Translations under genes and position numbers: made by a program
Part shown: piece by piece, positions 7,508-13,758 of the stretch
How positions within the stretch are numbered: position 1 is the stretch's first letter
Layout: each line of letters starts with the position of its first letter
DNA from: Phycisphaerae bacterium
GTDB taxonomy: Bacteria > Planctomycetota > Phycisphaerae > JAAYCJ01
NCBI GenBank assembly: GCA_012514125.1
Contig: JAAZAW010000055.1
Coordinates: forward strand, 1-14,360
Direction of reading: 5' to 3'
Length of the DNA: 14,360 nucleotides
The notes under the pieces: model-generated
Seen by the model: the letters and a program-made list of their open reading frames with translations, nothing else
Told to the model about the DNA's origin: nothing
Database searches by the model: none

Positions 7508-8263
7508 TTATTCCAGATCGTAGACCACTTCGTTTATTTCCGACAAAAAGCCTGTCCCTTCAACGATATTGATCTTATCGAACGGATAGGTTTCCGTGCA
7601 GCGTTTTTCCCATGAGACGACATGACCATCGGCGAAGGCGACGTTGGTTCGTTTGAGATGACGGTATCCTTGCGTACCGCCCGAACGACCGGAAAATCCG
7701 GCATCGAGAGTGCCGGGCCAGGGAGATCGCATGAACTTATTGGCTCCGCCGCGATATTCACCATCCCCGAAGAGGGCACATTGTCCGGGATTTTGCACCT
7801 GGCCGATGCGGGCGGAAGCTTGAACGCCGTATTCCGTTCGATTGCCTCCAATGTAACTGGTGTTATAGTTATAACCCGTGTAAGGGTCATCAAGCCAGTT
7901 GTTCTTGCCGGAGTAGGACGGACACTGTTGAATTTTTTCATTGGTCTGTCCCTGCCAGAGCAGACCTGGAACCACTTTTCTTTCACCGGTGCTCCAATCG
8001 GTTGTCGTCGAAAAGTCCCAGGCATTGGAATATTGAATCGAACCCGCCAGTGGTGGAGTGTCATATGCAAGAGGATAACTGTCGTTGAAACTTTGAATAT
8101 AAGTTTCCGCGGCGAGGGTCATCTGACGAAGATTGTTCAAACAATAGGCGTTTTTGGCTTGTTCGCGAGCCTGGCTCAGCGCGGGAAGCATGATTGAAAG
8201 CAACACGGCGATGATGGCTACCACGACCAAAAGTTCTATTAATGTAAAGCCTCTGGATTTCAT
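7508..8263 (-). CDS. Type II secretion-like pseudopilin, H-X9-DG family
   Basis: A 251-residue prepilin-like protein. Its N-terminus MKSRGFTLIELLVVVAIIAV is a textbook prepilin cleavage and methylation site: a prepilin peptidase would cut after Gly5, leaving Phe as the first mature residue with Glu at position +5, and the hydrophobic helix then embeds in the membrane. Near the C-terminus HLKRTNVAFADG matches the H-X9-DG motif of the pseudopilin families greatly expanded in planctomycetes, lentisphaerae and verrucomicrobia. AAAGGA lies six bases before the ATG. It starts 26 bp after the dockerin-repeat gene on the same strand, so it is likely the last gene of that operon. Its role as a minor secretion or fibre subunit is inferred. 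Confidence 0.92.
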   Translation of the reverse strand: MKSRGFTLIELLVVVAIIAVLLSIMLPALSQAREQAKNAYCLNNLRQMTLAAETYIQSFNDSYPLAYDTPPLAGSIQYSNAWDFSTTTDWSTGERKVVPGLLWQGQTNEKIQQCPSYSGKNNWLDDPYTGYNYNTSYIGGNRTEYGVQASARIGQVQNPGQCALFGDGEYRGGANKFMRSPWPGTLDAGFSGRSGGTQGYRHLKRTNVAFADGHVVSWEKRCTETYPFDKINIVEGTGFLSEINEVVYDLE

Positions 8264-8289
8264 AAAAAGTCCTTTTCCTCTTTAAATTT

Positions 8290-9486
8290 TCAGGTATCGA
8301 GTTTCATCAGCATCAAACCGGCAACAAAGAATGTTACAAGAATCGGCAGCCCCGGAATACTGCACATCCCGTTCTGTGTTTCATTAAAGGGAGTATGGGA
8401 GTCGTCTACTGTTTGAGCCGTGCCAAAGACTTTGGCGTGATCGGTGCTGAAATCGATGCGGTGATTGACGCCGTGACCATAGTTTGCTGCCAGAACGCCC
8501 AGATCGCCGACATCGACACACCCGTCACCGGTGAAATCGCCCATATTCCAGCCCGCTAAATCCGAACCGTAATTCGCTGCCAGAATTCCCAGATCGCCGA
8601 CATCCACCACACCGTCGAGATTGGCGTCGCCGGGAACTCTCGGAGCCACAGCGACTATTGCATCGATTTCGGGTGTTCCACCGTCAGGGGAAGCTGTTAT
8701 ACGAACATATTGAATCCAATCCAACCCAACATCCGACAGATCAAATCCGGTTCCTCCGGCAGATTGGCCGTAAACCTCGGCAACGGTCTTGAGCGTCTTG
8801 CCTTGAAATCGCTCAAAACTTAGTGACGGCGGCAACGGCAAAGTCGGATCGGTCGGACTTCCCCACCATAAGTTCCATGCACCCAGCGAAGGATCCGGAT
8901 TCACCGGGTCATAACATTGCCCAAGTGTCGGAGCAAAATCGTCGGCATAAGGACCTGCCGAGAAAGGCGTCCATGTTTTACCATCCTGGCTGACTTCCAC
9001 CCAGCCGCGTTCCGCCCAACCTTCCCATCCCAATGTTACCAGCGAAGGATTGCCAGTTGGCCAGCTCCCTTCATTAATCGATTGGAACGCGTTGCCGAAG
9101 ATCAAAAAATCAACGCCGTAAGGATTGAACGGATCATTCATAACAGGATGATCGAATTTTACAATCAGTTCTCCCTTGCCGGAACCGACCGTAACAATAT
9201 CCGTAGTACGAAAAGCGGCGTATACGGGAACAACCGGAACCTGCACCAAAGGTGAGACATACCAACTATCGCCGTTAGTTTTGACAGTCAACTCGCGCAA
9301 AGCCGATGTGTCGTCTGTAAAGTAACCTGCGCCTGTACCAGGCGTATACCCCTCCTTATCTTCATCTTCAAATATCGCCGTTTTTGCGAAATTATCGGCA
9401 AAGCAAGTTTCAATCGTGATGGTTGTTGTGGAAAGTGTCAGCATCGTCAAAATGGTCAGTAAAGTCTTTTTCATTGGTTTACTCAT
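8290..9486 (-). CDS. Secreted surface protein with dockerin-type repeats and C-terminal hydrophobic anchor
   Basis: A 398-residue exported protein. Residues 1-30 form a signal peptide (basic MSKPMKK, Leu/Thr-rich core, cleavage likely after CFA). Residues about 35-280 form one beta-rich domain with VDFLIFGNAFQ and WVEVSQDGKTWTPF, a layout common in bacterial cell-surface proteins of unknown ligand. Residues 286-337 hold two copies of a Ca-binding dockerin-like repeat (GDANLDGVVDVGDLGILAAN and GDFTGDGCVDVGDLGVLAAN). The C-terminus has a hydrophobic helix (SIPGLPILVTFFVAGLML) close to the end with only KLDT after it, so it lacks the basic tail of standard PEP-CTERM signals. AGGGAGA sits almost against the ATG at 9486; ATG 9474 is an alternative start. 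It lies downstream of the B12-riboswitch-controlled PEP-CTERM gene, behind a strong hairpin. Confidence 0.85.
   Translation of the reverse strand: MSKPMKKTLLTILTMLTLSTTTITIETCFADNFAKTAIFEDEDKEGYTPGTGAGYFTDDTSALRELTVKTNGDSWYVSPLVQVPVVPVYAAFRTTDIVTVGSGKGELIVKFDHPVMNDPFNPYGVDFLIFGNAFQSINEGSWPTGNPSLVTLGWEGWAERGWVEVSQDGKTWTPFSAGPYADDFAPTLGQCYDPVNPDPSLGAWNLWWGSPTDPTLPLPPSLSFERFQGKTLKTVAEVYGQSAGGTGFDLSDVGLDWIQYVRITASPDGGTPEIDAIVAVAPRVPGDANLDGVVDVGDLGILAANYGSDLAGWNMGDFTGDGCVDVGDLGVLAANYGHGVNHRIDFSTDHAKVFGTAQTVDDSHTPFNETQNGMCSIPGLPILVTFFVAGLMLMKLDT
8486..8607 (-). repeat. 90-bp-period repeat encoding the two dockerin motifs
   Basis: The segment from 8486 (GCTGCCAGAACGCCCAGATC) recurs nearly unchanged from 8576 (GCTGCCAGAATTCCCAGATC). 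Both encode GDLGxLAANYG in the surface protein. The high nucleotide identity points to recent duplication or to selection on the Ca-binding loops. Confidence 0.8.
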
Positions 9487-9504
9487 TCTCCCTGAATTCC
9501 GTAA

Positions 9505-9542
9505 ACATCAAGAAAGAAGAGGGAAACGAATTTCCCTCTTCT
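9505..9542 (-). terminator. Perfect 12-bp hairpin between the PEP-CTERM and dockerin-repeat genes
   Basis: On the minus strand AGAAGAGGGAAA (9542-9531) and TTTCCCTCTTCT (9526-9515) pair perfectly around a TTCG loop, and TTTCTTGAT follows. A UUCG tetraloop on a stable stem followed by U-rich RNA is typical of an intrinsic terminator. It lies just after the PEP-CTERM stop codon and 29 bp before the dockerin-repeat start. It probably ends most transcripts there and lets a fraction read on, or it protects the 3' end of the first message. Confidence 0.75.
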
Positions 9543-9554
9543 CGGTAAATTTAC

Positions 9555-10181
9555 TTATGCGGCCCGCGAATAACGTTTGCCAAGTCCCATCAAACCACAG
9601 GCCAGCAAAATCAATGTCGCCGGTTCCGGCACGAGCGGGATATTCAACTGAAACTCCGCATCGGCGCCCTCCGGAATTGTTCCGTAATACATCACCGCGT
9701 TAATGCCTTCAAATCGGCCGTCAATCAGATTTTTTTCACTCATGCCGATCATGTCGAAATCCCATTCCGTATCACCCCATGTGCCCCAGCGGGCATAAGG
9801 ATTGGTTGTACAGCCGGAATTCCAACTGCCTGATTCGATGTGTGAATGAACTTCAGTCCCATCGTTGAAAATAATATTTCCGAGATAGCTTCCAAACGAC
9901 GCGGTTTCCATGACGATACTGAAAATTCCGGCGGCATCAAAATCCTGAAGCATTTCCAACTCTGTCTTTGAACCGTCCCAGCGATAACCAAACGCATGTG
10001 ACTCGCTGACGGTGCTGGTCGCGTGATCCAGCCGATTCCAATCGATCACCAGAATCGTTTCATTTTCTCCCTCTCCAAGCCAGGCGTCAATTTCGACCAA
10101 AGCTCCGTTAAACTCATACGGCGTTGCCCAGACAGCAGACGCTAAAGACATGACAACCAATAAACTCATTAACTTTTTCAT
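9555..10181 (-). CDS. PEP-CTERM-sorted exoprotein under B12 riboswitch control
   Basis: A 208-residue secreted protein. Residues 1-19 are a clear signal peptide (MKKLMSLLVVMSLASAVWA). The C-terminus VPEPATLILLACGLMGLGKR plus basic YSRAA is a canonical PEP-CTERM signal, recognised and processed by an exosortase, which is not in this window. The central domain of about 160 residues contains ALVEIDAWLGEGENETILVI, AFGYRWDG and two Trp-rich segments; I cannot name its ligand. ATG 10181 is chosen because GAGAGGA lies nine bases upstream and the signal peptide then begins with MKK; ATG 10190 is possible, and the frame extends upstream to a TTG at 10280 without ribosome binding site support. It is the first gene after the cobalamin riboswitch and its terminator, so its expression should fall when cobalamin is plentiful. 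Confidence 0.88.
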   Translation of the reverse strand: MKKLMSLLVVMSLASAVWATPYEFNGALVEIDAWLGEGENETILVIDWNRLDHATSTVSESHAFGYRWDGSKTELEMLQDFDAAGIFSIVMETASFGSYLGNIIFNDGTEVHSHIESGSWNSGCTTNPYARWGTWGDTEWDFDMIGMSEKNLIDGRFEGINAVMYYGTIPEGADAEFQLNIPLVPEPATLILLACGLMGLGKRYSRAA

Positions 10182-10458
10182 AACGTTCATTCCTCTCTTG
10201 TACGAGCCGGGCAGGATGATAGGCGACCGCGCTCTACATTTCCAGCCGGGCGATTTAAGGTTCTTTTCAATGTTCCACAACGACGAGATTGTTTCGGTCA
10301 GAGGTTTATCGTGTTCATAAAAAGTTCCTTTCGTACAAATGCCCCAACATGTTTCGCGAAGCTGTTCGGGACGGGAAACGCTTCACATGAAACCTGGGAT
10401 TTTTCAGAGCACGAGGCGAATGGAAGGCTGACAACTAAATCCTGCGAGGAATGGGCAC
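10182..10458 (-). other. Leader between attenuator and first gene
   Basis: About 275 nt of leader follow the riboswitch terminator before the PEP-CTERM start. No gene was recognised. The octamer AGCCGGGC (plus strand) occurs at 10205-10212 and 10244-10251, close to the ribosome binding site, and may be involved in local structure. A minus-strand frame of 82 codons (10298-10546) crosses the terminator and is not credible. Confidence 0.45.
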
Positions 10459-10493
10459 AAAAAACCCGATCCTCGCGAATTCGAGAAATCGGG
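10459..10493 (-). terminator. Intrinsic terminator of the riboswitch expression platform
   Basis: On the minus strand CCCGAT (10493-10488) pairs with ATCGGG (10470-10465). The stem continues, after a small TT/G internal loop, through CTCG/CGAG, and six T residues follow directly (10464-10459). It lies about 65 nt downstream of the cobalamin riboswitch and before any gene, the place expected for a transcription-attenuating platform. It shares bases with the alternative antiterminator pairing. Confidence 0.85.
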
Positions 10494-10541
10494 GCAACTG
10501 GCGCGATCCGGTTTCCCTGTAAAGCGCTTTCTTCGCGAAGG
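10471..10541 (-). promoter_or_regulatory. Candidate antiterminator pairing
   Basis: Between the riboswitch and the terminator, minus-strand CCTTCGCGAA (10541-10532) can pair with TTCGCGAGG (10479-10471) over nine base pairs with one bulged T. The second segment is the loop and descending arm of the terminator hairpin, so the two structures exclude each other. This is the arrangement expected if ligand-free RNA lets transcription continue. It is read by eye and no folding energy was computed. Confidence 0.5.
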
Positions 10542-10558
10542 CTCATCCAGGCTCAATC

Positions 10559-10801
10559 ACAGGCAGGTCTTCTGGCTCTCGGGTCATCCTTCCGCCGCAC
10601 CTTCCCATTCGGAGTACACCTCCAAACAGTGGTCATCGCGGCGGTCGTCACCGATTACAGCGGCGCGTCCGCAGTCGAATCTCACGACTTTCCCTATTTG
10701 TCCTCGTTTCCGGGACGTTTTGCCCGAAATATCCCGGCACTGACTGAAAAACCGGTTGAAAAAATCAGCCAGCCATCAGGCAGCCATTTCGGGCAACCTG
10801 T
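10559..10801 (-). ncRNA. Cobalamin (B12) riboswitch
   Basis: The minus strand carries the conserved blocks of the cobalamin riboswitch aptamer in order. These are AGGGAAA near 10695-10689, GGACGCGCCGCTGTAATCGG (10670-10651), the B12-box-like GACCACTGT (10634-10626), GGGAAGG (10606-10600) and the closing GAGAGCCAGAAGACCTGCC (10580-10562). A closing stem P1 can form between ACAGG (10801-10797) and CCTGT (10563-10559). An additional long helix pairs GCCCGAAAT (10793-10785) with ATTTCGGGC (10730-10722). Known members bind adenosylcobalamin or methylcobalamin and usually repress. Here it sits a few bases after the predicted transcription start and is followed by a terminator, so attenuation of the surface-protein operon is inferred. 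Confidence 0.93.
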
Positions 10802-10812
10802 AATACATTTCG

Positions 10813-10840
10813 ATTATAGATTTTCGTCCAATGATGTCAA
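10813..10840 (-). promoter_or_regulatory. Consensus sigma-70-type promoter driving the B12 riboswitch operon
   Basis: On the minus strand a perfect -35 box TTGACA (10840-10835) and a perfect -10 box TATAAT (10818-10813) are separated by 16 bases. The predicted start near 10806 lies about five bases before the first riboswitch stem. The promoter begins 20 bases after the stop codon of the upstream ABC ATPase gene, so the riboswitch operon has its own transcription start. Confidence 0.88.
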
Positions 10841-10860
10841 GGTCTTGCGCTAAAAAATCT

Positions 10861-11865
10861 TTATCCGGCAAAAAACTCTCCCACCGCAATCGGGCAGGCC
10901 ACCCGGTGCGAAGGATTTCCCGGGATCGGAACCAATTCAGGTCGATCCTGATCGCAGGCTTTCCCGCAATGGTCACATCGCGGATGAAATGGACAACCAT
11001 CGGGCGGCTTCACCGGACTTGGCGGTTCGCCCATCGGTGTTTCAAAGGCTTTGCGCTTGGCGGGTTCAGGTTCCGGAATCGCGTCAAGCAATTGTTTCGT
11101 GTAAGGATGGATTGGATTGTGATACAATTCCTCCGCATCGGCGATTTCGACAATTCGTCCAAGGTACATCACCGCCACCCGATCGCAGAAATATTCCACC
11201 ACCGCCAGATTGTGCGCAATAAACAAATAACTCAGATGGAACTTTTCCTGCAACTCAAGCAACAAATTCAAAATCTGCGACTGGATCGAAACGTCCAGCG
11301 CGCTTACCGGCTCATCGGCGACGATAAATTCCGGCTCGACCGCCAACGCGCGTGCAATACCGATCCGCTGGCGCTGGCCGCCGGAAAATTCGTGCGGATA
11401 GCGGTTCATGTATTCCGCAGGTAAGCCCGCCTGTTCGAGCCAATACGCCACACGATCCCGTAACTCACTTCGGCTGCCGACCATGCGATAAAGTTTCATG
11501 CCCTCACCGATGATCTGCTCCACCGTCATGCGCGAGTTAAGCGAACTGACCGGGTCCTGAAAAATAATCTGCATCTTTTTGCGAAGCGGTCGAAGTTCCT
11601 GTCTGTCCAGCGCCAGAACATCCTGCCCTTTGAAGTTGACTTCTCCACCGGTCGGTTCGATCAGCCTCAGAATCGCCCGGCCCGCCGTTGTCTTTCCGCT
11701 GCCGCTCTCCCCGACAAGTCCAAGAGTTTTTTGACGTTCAACTTCAAAGCTCACACCATCCACCGCCCGGACATAGCCGCGAGTCCGACCGAGCAATCCC
11801 CCGCGAAGCGGAAAATGTTTCGTCAGGTTCTGAACCTTGAGCAGTATTTCATTATTTTGATTCAT
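10861..11865 (-). CDS. Oligopeptide/dipeptide ABC transporter ATP-binding protein (OppF/DppF-like)
   Basis: This is a cytoplasmic ATPase that powers import of peptides or similar solutes through a permease pair. From ATG 11865 it has 334 residues. Visible are Walker A GESGSGKT (52-59), Q-loop Gln103 in FQDPVSSLN (also typical of OppF), signature SGGQ (161-164), Walker B VADEP with Glu185 and the H-loop His218. The C-terminal oligopeptide-transporter extension has HPYTKQLLDAIPEPEP and a Cys cluster (Cys291, 297, 300, 304). A second ATG at 11874 is possible; the frame also runs back to a TTG inside a short tandem repeat, which is unlikely to be coding. No permease, binding protein or second ATPase gene is adjacent, so the partners must be encoded elsewhere. 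Confidence 0.93.
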   Translation of the reverse strand: MNQNNEILLKVQNLTKHFPLRGGLLGRTRGYVRAVDGVSFEVERQKTLGLVGESGSGKTTAGRAILRLIEPTGGEVNFKGQDVLALDRQELRPLRKKMQIIFQDPVSSLNSRMTVEQIIGEGMKLYRMVGSRSELRDRVAYWLEQAGLPAEYMNRYPHEFSGGQRQRIGIARALAVEPEFIVADEPVSALDVSIQSQILNLLLELQEKFHLSYLFIAHNLAVVEYFCDRVAVMYLGRIVEIADAEELYHNPIHPYTKQLLDAIPEPEPAKRKAFETPMGEPPSPVKPPDGCPFHPRCDHCGKACDQDRPELVPIPGNPSHRVACPIAVGEFFAG

Positions 11866-11904
11866 TGCGATCATATCTTCTCTATGCTTTAACCTTTTTG
11901 ATTG

Positions 11905-11946
11905 TGTTCGACGTTCGATGTTCAACGTTCAATGTCGGACGTTCAT
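11905..11946. repeat. Three imperfect 14-bp tandem copies
   Basis: TGTTCGACGTTCGA, TGTTCAACGTTCAA and TGTCGGACGTTCAT follow one another without spacers. Each contains the core ACGTTC. Translated in either direction it gives the low-complexity FDVRCSTFNV / ERRTxxxE pattern that I recall from many spurious annotations in planctomycete and verrucomicrobial genomes. It lies 40 bp upstream of the ABC ATPase start and could be a dispersed intergenic repeat or a protein-binding array. Confidence 0.7.
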
Positions 11947-11991
11947 CTCTCTGTTTTAATATCATATCCCCTCATCCATCATTTGACATTT

Positions 11992-12504
11992 TTATTTTGC
12001 TTGCGTTGTCGGGCAAACATTTTCGATTTTGTCGTATTGACCGGTAATCTCACCGTGAACGGTTCCCGCCATTTTTATTTCCTGGGCCTGCACATCCAGA
12101 CCCTGATGCAACTCGGCCTCCGGGCCGATGAACAACACATTACCATAAAAGGTCACTTTTTCATCAAAAGAGCCGTTAATCTCTGCCGATGAGGCGATAA
12201 TCGCCACTTCCGCCCTGGCTCCTTGATGCAGCATCACCTGCCGACCGATATATAACGACGGCTGAACCACCGGCTCATTCATATTGATATATTGTGCAGT
12301 CACTTTGGCCATCCCCCGCTGCTCGAACTGAGCCGTCATCTTATTAAATTCCCGATAACTCCATCGGAAGGCAATAATCGCAATGATAATAAAAATAATG
12401 ATCGTACTTAAACATCCAACCCCACAGCCCAGCATCAAAGGCTTGCGTTTGGATCGTTCCATGATCGGCGTCGGCTCTTGTGTGTTCGTCGTTTCCTCAT
12501 TCAT
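11992..12504 (-). CDS. Single-pass membrane protein with bactofilin-like beta-rich domain
   Basis: A 170-residue protein with a polar, basic N-terminus (MNEETTNTQEPTPIMERSKR), one strong membrane segment (about 26-46, LSTIIIFIIIAIIAF) and a C-terminal part of short repeated strands. Phrases such as LYIGRQVMLHQGARAEVAII, KVTFYGNVLFIGPEAELHQG and IKMAGTVHGEITG resemble the stacked turns of bactofilins and other small right-handed beta-helices. A similar phrase (xLHQGxxAE / AELHQGLDVQ) occurs twice. Classical bactofilins are cytoplasmic polymer-forming proteins without such a long anchor, so the assignment is tentative. AGGAG lies eight bases before the ATG. It diverges from mutY. Confidence 0.7.
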   Translation of the reverse strand: MNEETTNTQEPTPIMERSKRKPLMLGCGVGCLSTIIIFIIIAIIAFRWSYREFNKMTAQFEQRGMAKVTAQYINMNEPVVQPSLYIGRQVMLHQGARAEVAIIASSAEINGSFDEKVTFYGNVLFIGPEAELHQGLDVQAQEIKMAGTVHGEITGQYDKIENVCPTTQAK

Positions 12505-12550
12505 TGCTCATTCTCCTGTGTAGTGATTGTCCACCCATCGCATAACTGGT

Positions 12551-12578
12551 ATTGTAAATGAATCCGCTTTTCAAACAA
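12551..12578 (-). promoter_or_regulatory. Candidate promoter for the bactofilin-like gene
   Basis: On the minus strand TTGTTT (12578-12573) and TACAAT (12556-12551) are spaced by 16 bases, about 47 bp upstream of the start codon. The match is moderate and was found by eye in the divergent region 12505-12633, which holds no other feature I recognise. Confidence 0.4.
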
Positions 12579-12633
12579 GCGCCGGCCCAATAAAAAGTTT
12601 CCTATTGTTCGCCGTCGGGCTAAAATTGGATCG

Positions 12634-13758
12634 ATGAAACGAGATGAACGAATTCAAATCATGCAGAAAAACCTGCTCGCCTGGTATCGGGTCCATCGTC
12701 GCGATCTGCCCTGGCGACGGACGCGTGATCCTTATGCCATTTGGCTCAGCGAGATCATGCTCCAACAAACCCAGGTCGCCACGGTCATTCCCTATTACGA
12801 ACGATTTTTAAAAGAGTTTTCCACTGTTCAAGCCTTGACAAATTCGCCGCTCGATCGAGTCCTCAAACTCTGGCAGGGGCTAGGCTATTATTCGCGGGCG
12901 AGAAACCTTCACCGTGCGGCGCAAATCGTCGTCTCAGAGTATCACGGAAAATTTCCACAGACAACCGCCGTGTTGAATTCCCTGCCCGGCATCGGCCGAT
13001 ACACCGCCGGCGCCATTGCCAGTATCGCCTTCGATCTCGATGAACCCGTGCTCGACGGCAACGTCGAACGCGTGCTCTGTCGTGTCTTTCGCATCAAAAT
13101 GTCGCCCAAAGAAACCGCCACGCACAAAAAACTCTGGACCCTCGCGCGTACCATCATTCCCACCGGCAAAGCCTGTTTTTTCAACCAGGCTTTGATGGAC
13201 CTCGGCGCCACCATCTGCACCCCGCGCCGCCCGGCCTGCGAACGTTGTCCGCTGCGCGACATTTGCCAGGCTTTGAAAAATAATGAGCAAAACGATCTGC
13301 CCATAAAAAAACGACGTCCGCCCTCGCCGCATTATGACGTCGCCGCCGGTATCATCTGGAAAAATAACAGAATTCTCATCGATCAACGAAAGCCCCAGGG
13401 CTTGCTCGGCGGCTTGTGGGAATTTCCCGGCGGGAAACGCGAACCCCATGAAACGCTCGAAGAATGTCTGATCCGCGAGGTGAGAGAAGAACTCGCCATT
13501 GAAATTGAAGTAGGTGAAAAACTAACCGTCGTCAAGCACGCTTACACCCATTTTCGAATTACCCTTCACGCCTTTGAGTGTCGCTACCGTACAGGCCGAC
13601 CCCAAGCCGTCCAATGCGCCGATTTTAAATGGGTTAAGCTCGCCGAACTTGAAAATTTCGCCTTCCCCAAAGCCAACGAAAAAATTCTTTCAGTTCTTCG
13701 TCAAAAGTACGCTACTCAATCCGCCCCAGCAATCGCAGCAACCCATCCAGAATTGTGA
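12634..13758 (+). CDS. mutY: Adenine DNA glycosylase
   Basis: This base-excision repair enzyme removes adenine mispaired with 8-oxoguanine. The 374-residue length is normal. The N-terminal helix-hairpin-helix glycosylase domain carries SEIMLQQTQV with the catalytic Glu40, LPGIGRYTAGAIA (117-129) and VLDGNVERV with the catalytic Asp141. A [4Fe-4S] loop follows as C-X6-C-X2-C-X5-C (Cys195, 202, 205, 211). The C-terminal domain is Nudix-like and recognises 8-oxoG, as in MutY and MutT. It carries a nearly intact Nudix box (Gly267, Glu273, REVREEL at 281-287), whereas many MutY proteins have lost it. No strong ribosome binding site precedes the ATG. The last 47 bp overlap the convergent hydrogenase-type gene. 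Confidence 0.97.
   Translation: MKRDERIQIMQKNLLAWYRVHRRDLPWRRTRDPYAIWLSEIMLQQTQVATVIPYYERFLKEFSTVQALTNSPLDRVLKLWQGLGYYSRARNLHRAAQIVVSEYHGKFPQTTAVLNSLPGIGRYTAGAIASIAFDLDEPVLDGNVERVLCRVFRIKMSPKETATHKKLWTLARTIIPTGKACFFNQALMDLGATICTPRRPACERCPLRDICQALKNNEQNDLPIKKRRPPSPHYDVAAGIIWKNNRILIDQRKPQGLLGGLWEFPGGKREPHETLEECLIREVREELAIEIEVGEKLTVVKHAYTHFRITLHAFECRYRTGRPQAVQCADFKWVKLAELENFAFPKANEKILSVLRQKYATQSAPAIAATHPEL

Noticed and set aside
7622..8197. A 191-codon plus-strand frame opposite the pseudopilin
   Set aside because: The minus-strand product has a textbook prepilin N-terminus and H-X9-DG motif; the plus frame has none.
10298..10546. An 82-codon minus-strand frame in the riboswitch leader, possibly a leader peptide
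   Set aside because: It runs through the antiterminator and terminator, has no good ribosome binding site and shows no protein-like pattern.
10311..10853. A 180-codon plus-strand frame opposite the riboswitch
   Set aside because: It is exactly antisense to the aptamer, terminator and promoter; the conserved RNA blocks explain the sequence.
11865..12192. Two plus-strand frames beginning in the 14-bp repeat
   Set aside because: The peptides are translations of the tandem repeat and of the antisense of the bactofilin-like gene.
12934..13449. A 171-codon minus-strand frame inside mutY
   Set aside because: It is Gly/Ala-rich and antisense to the catalytic and Fe-S segments of mutY.
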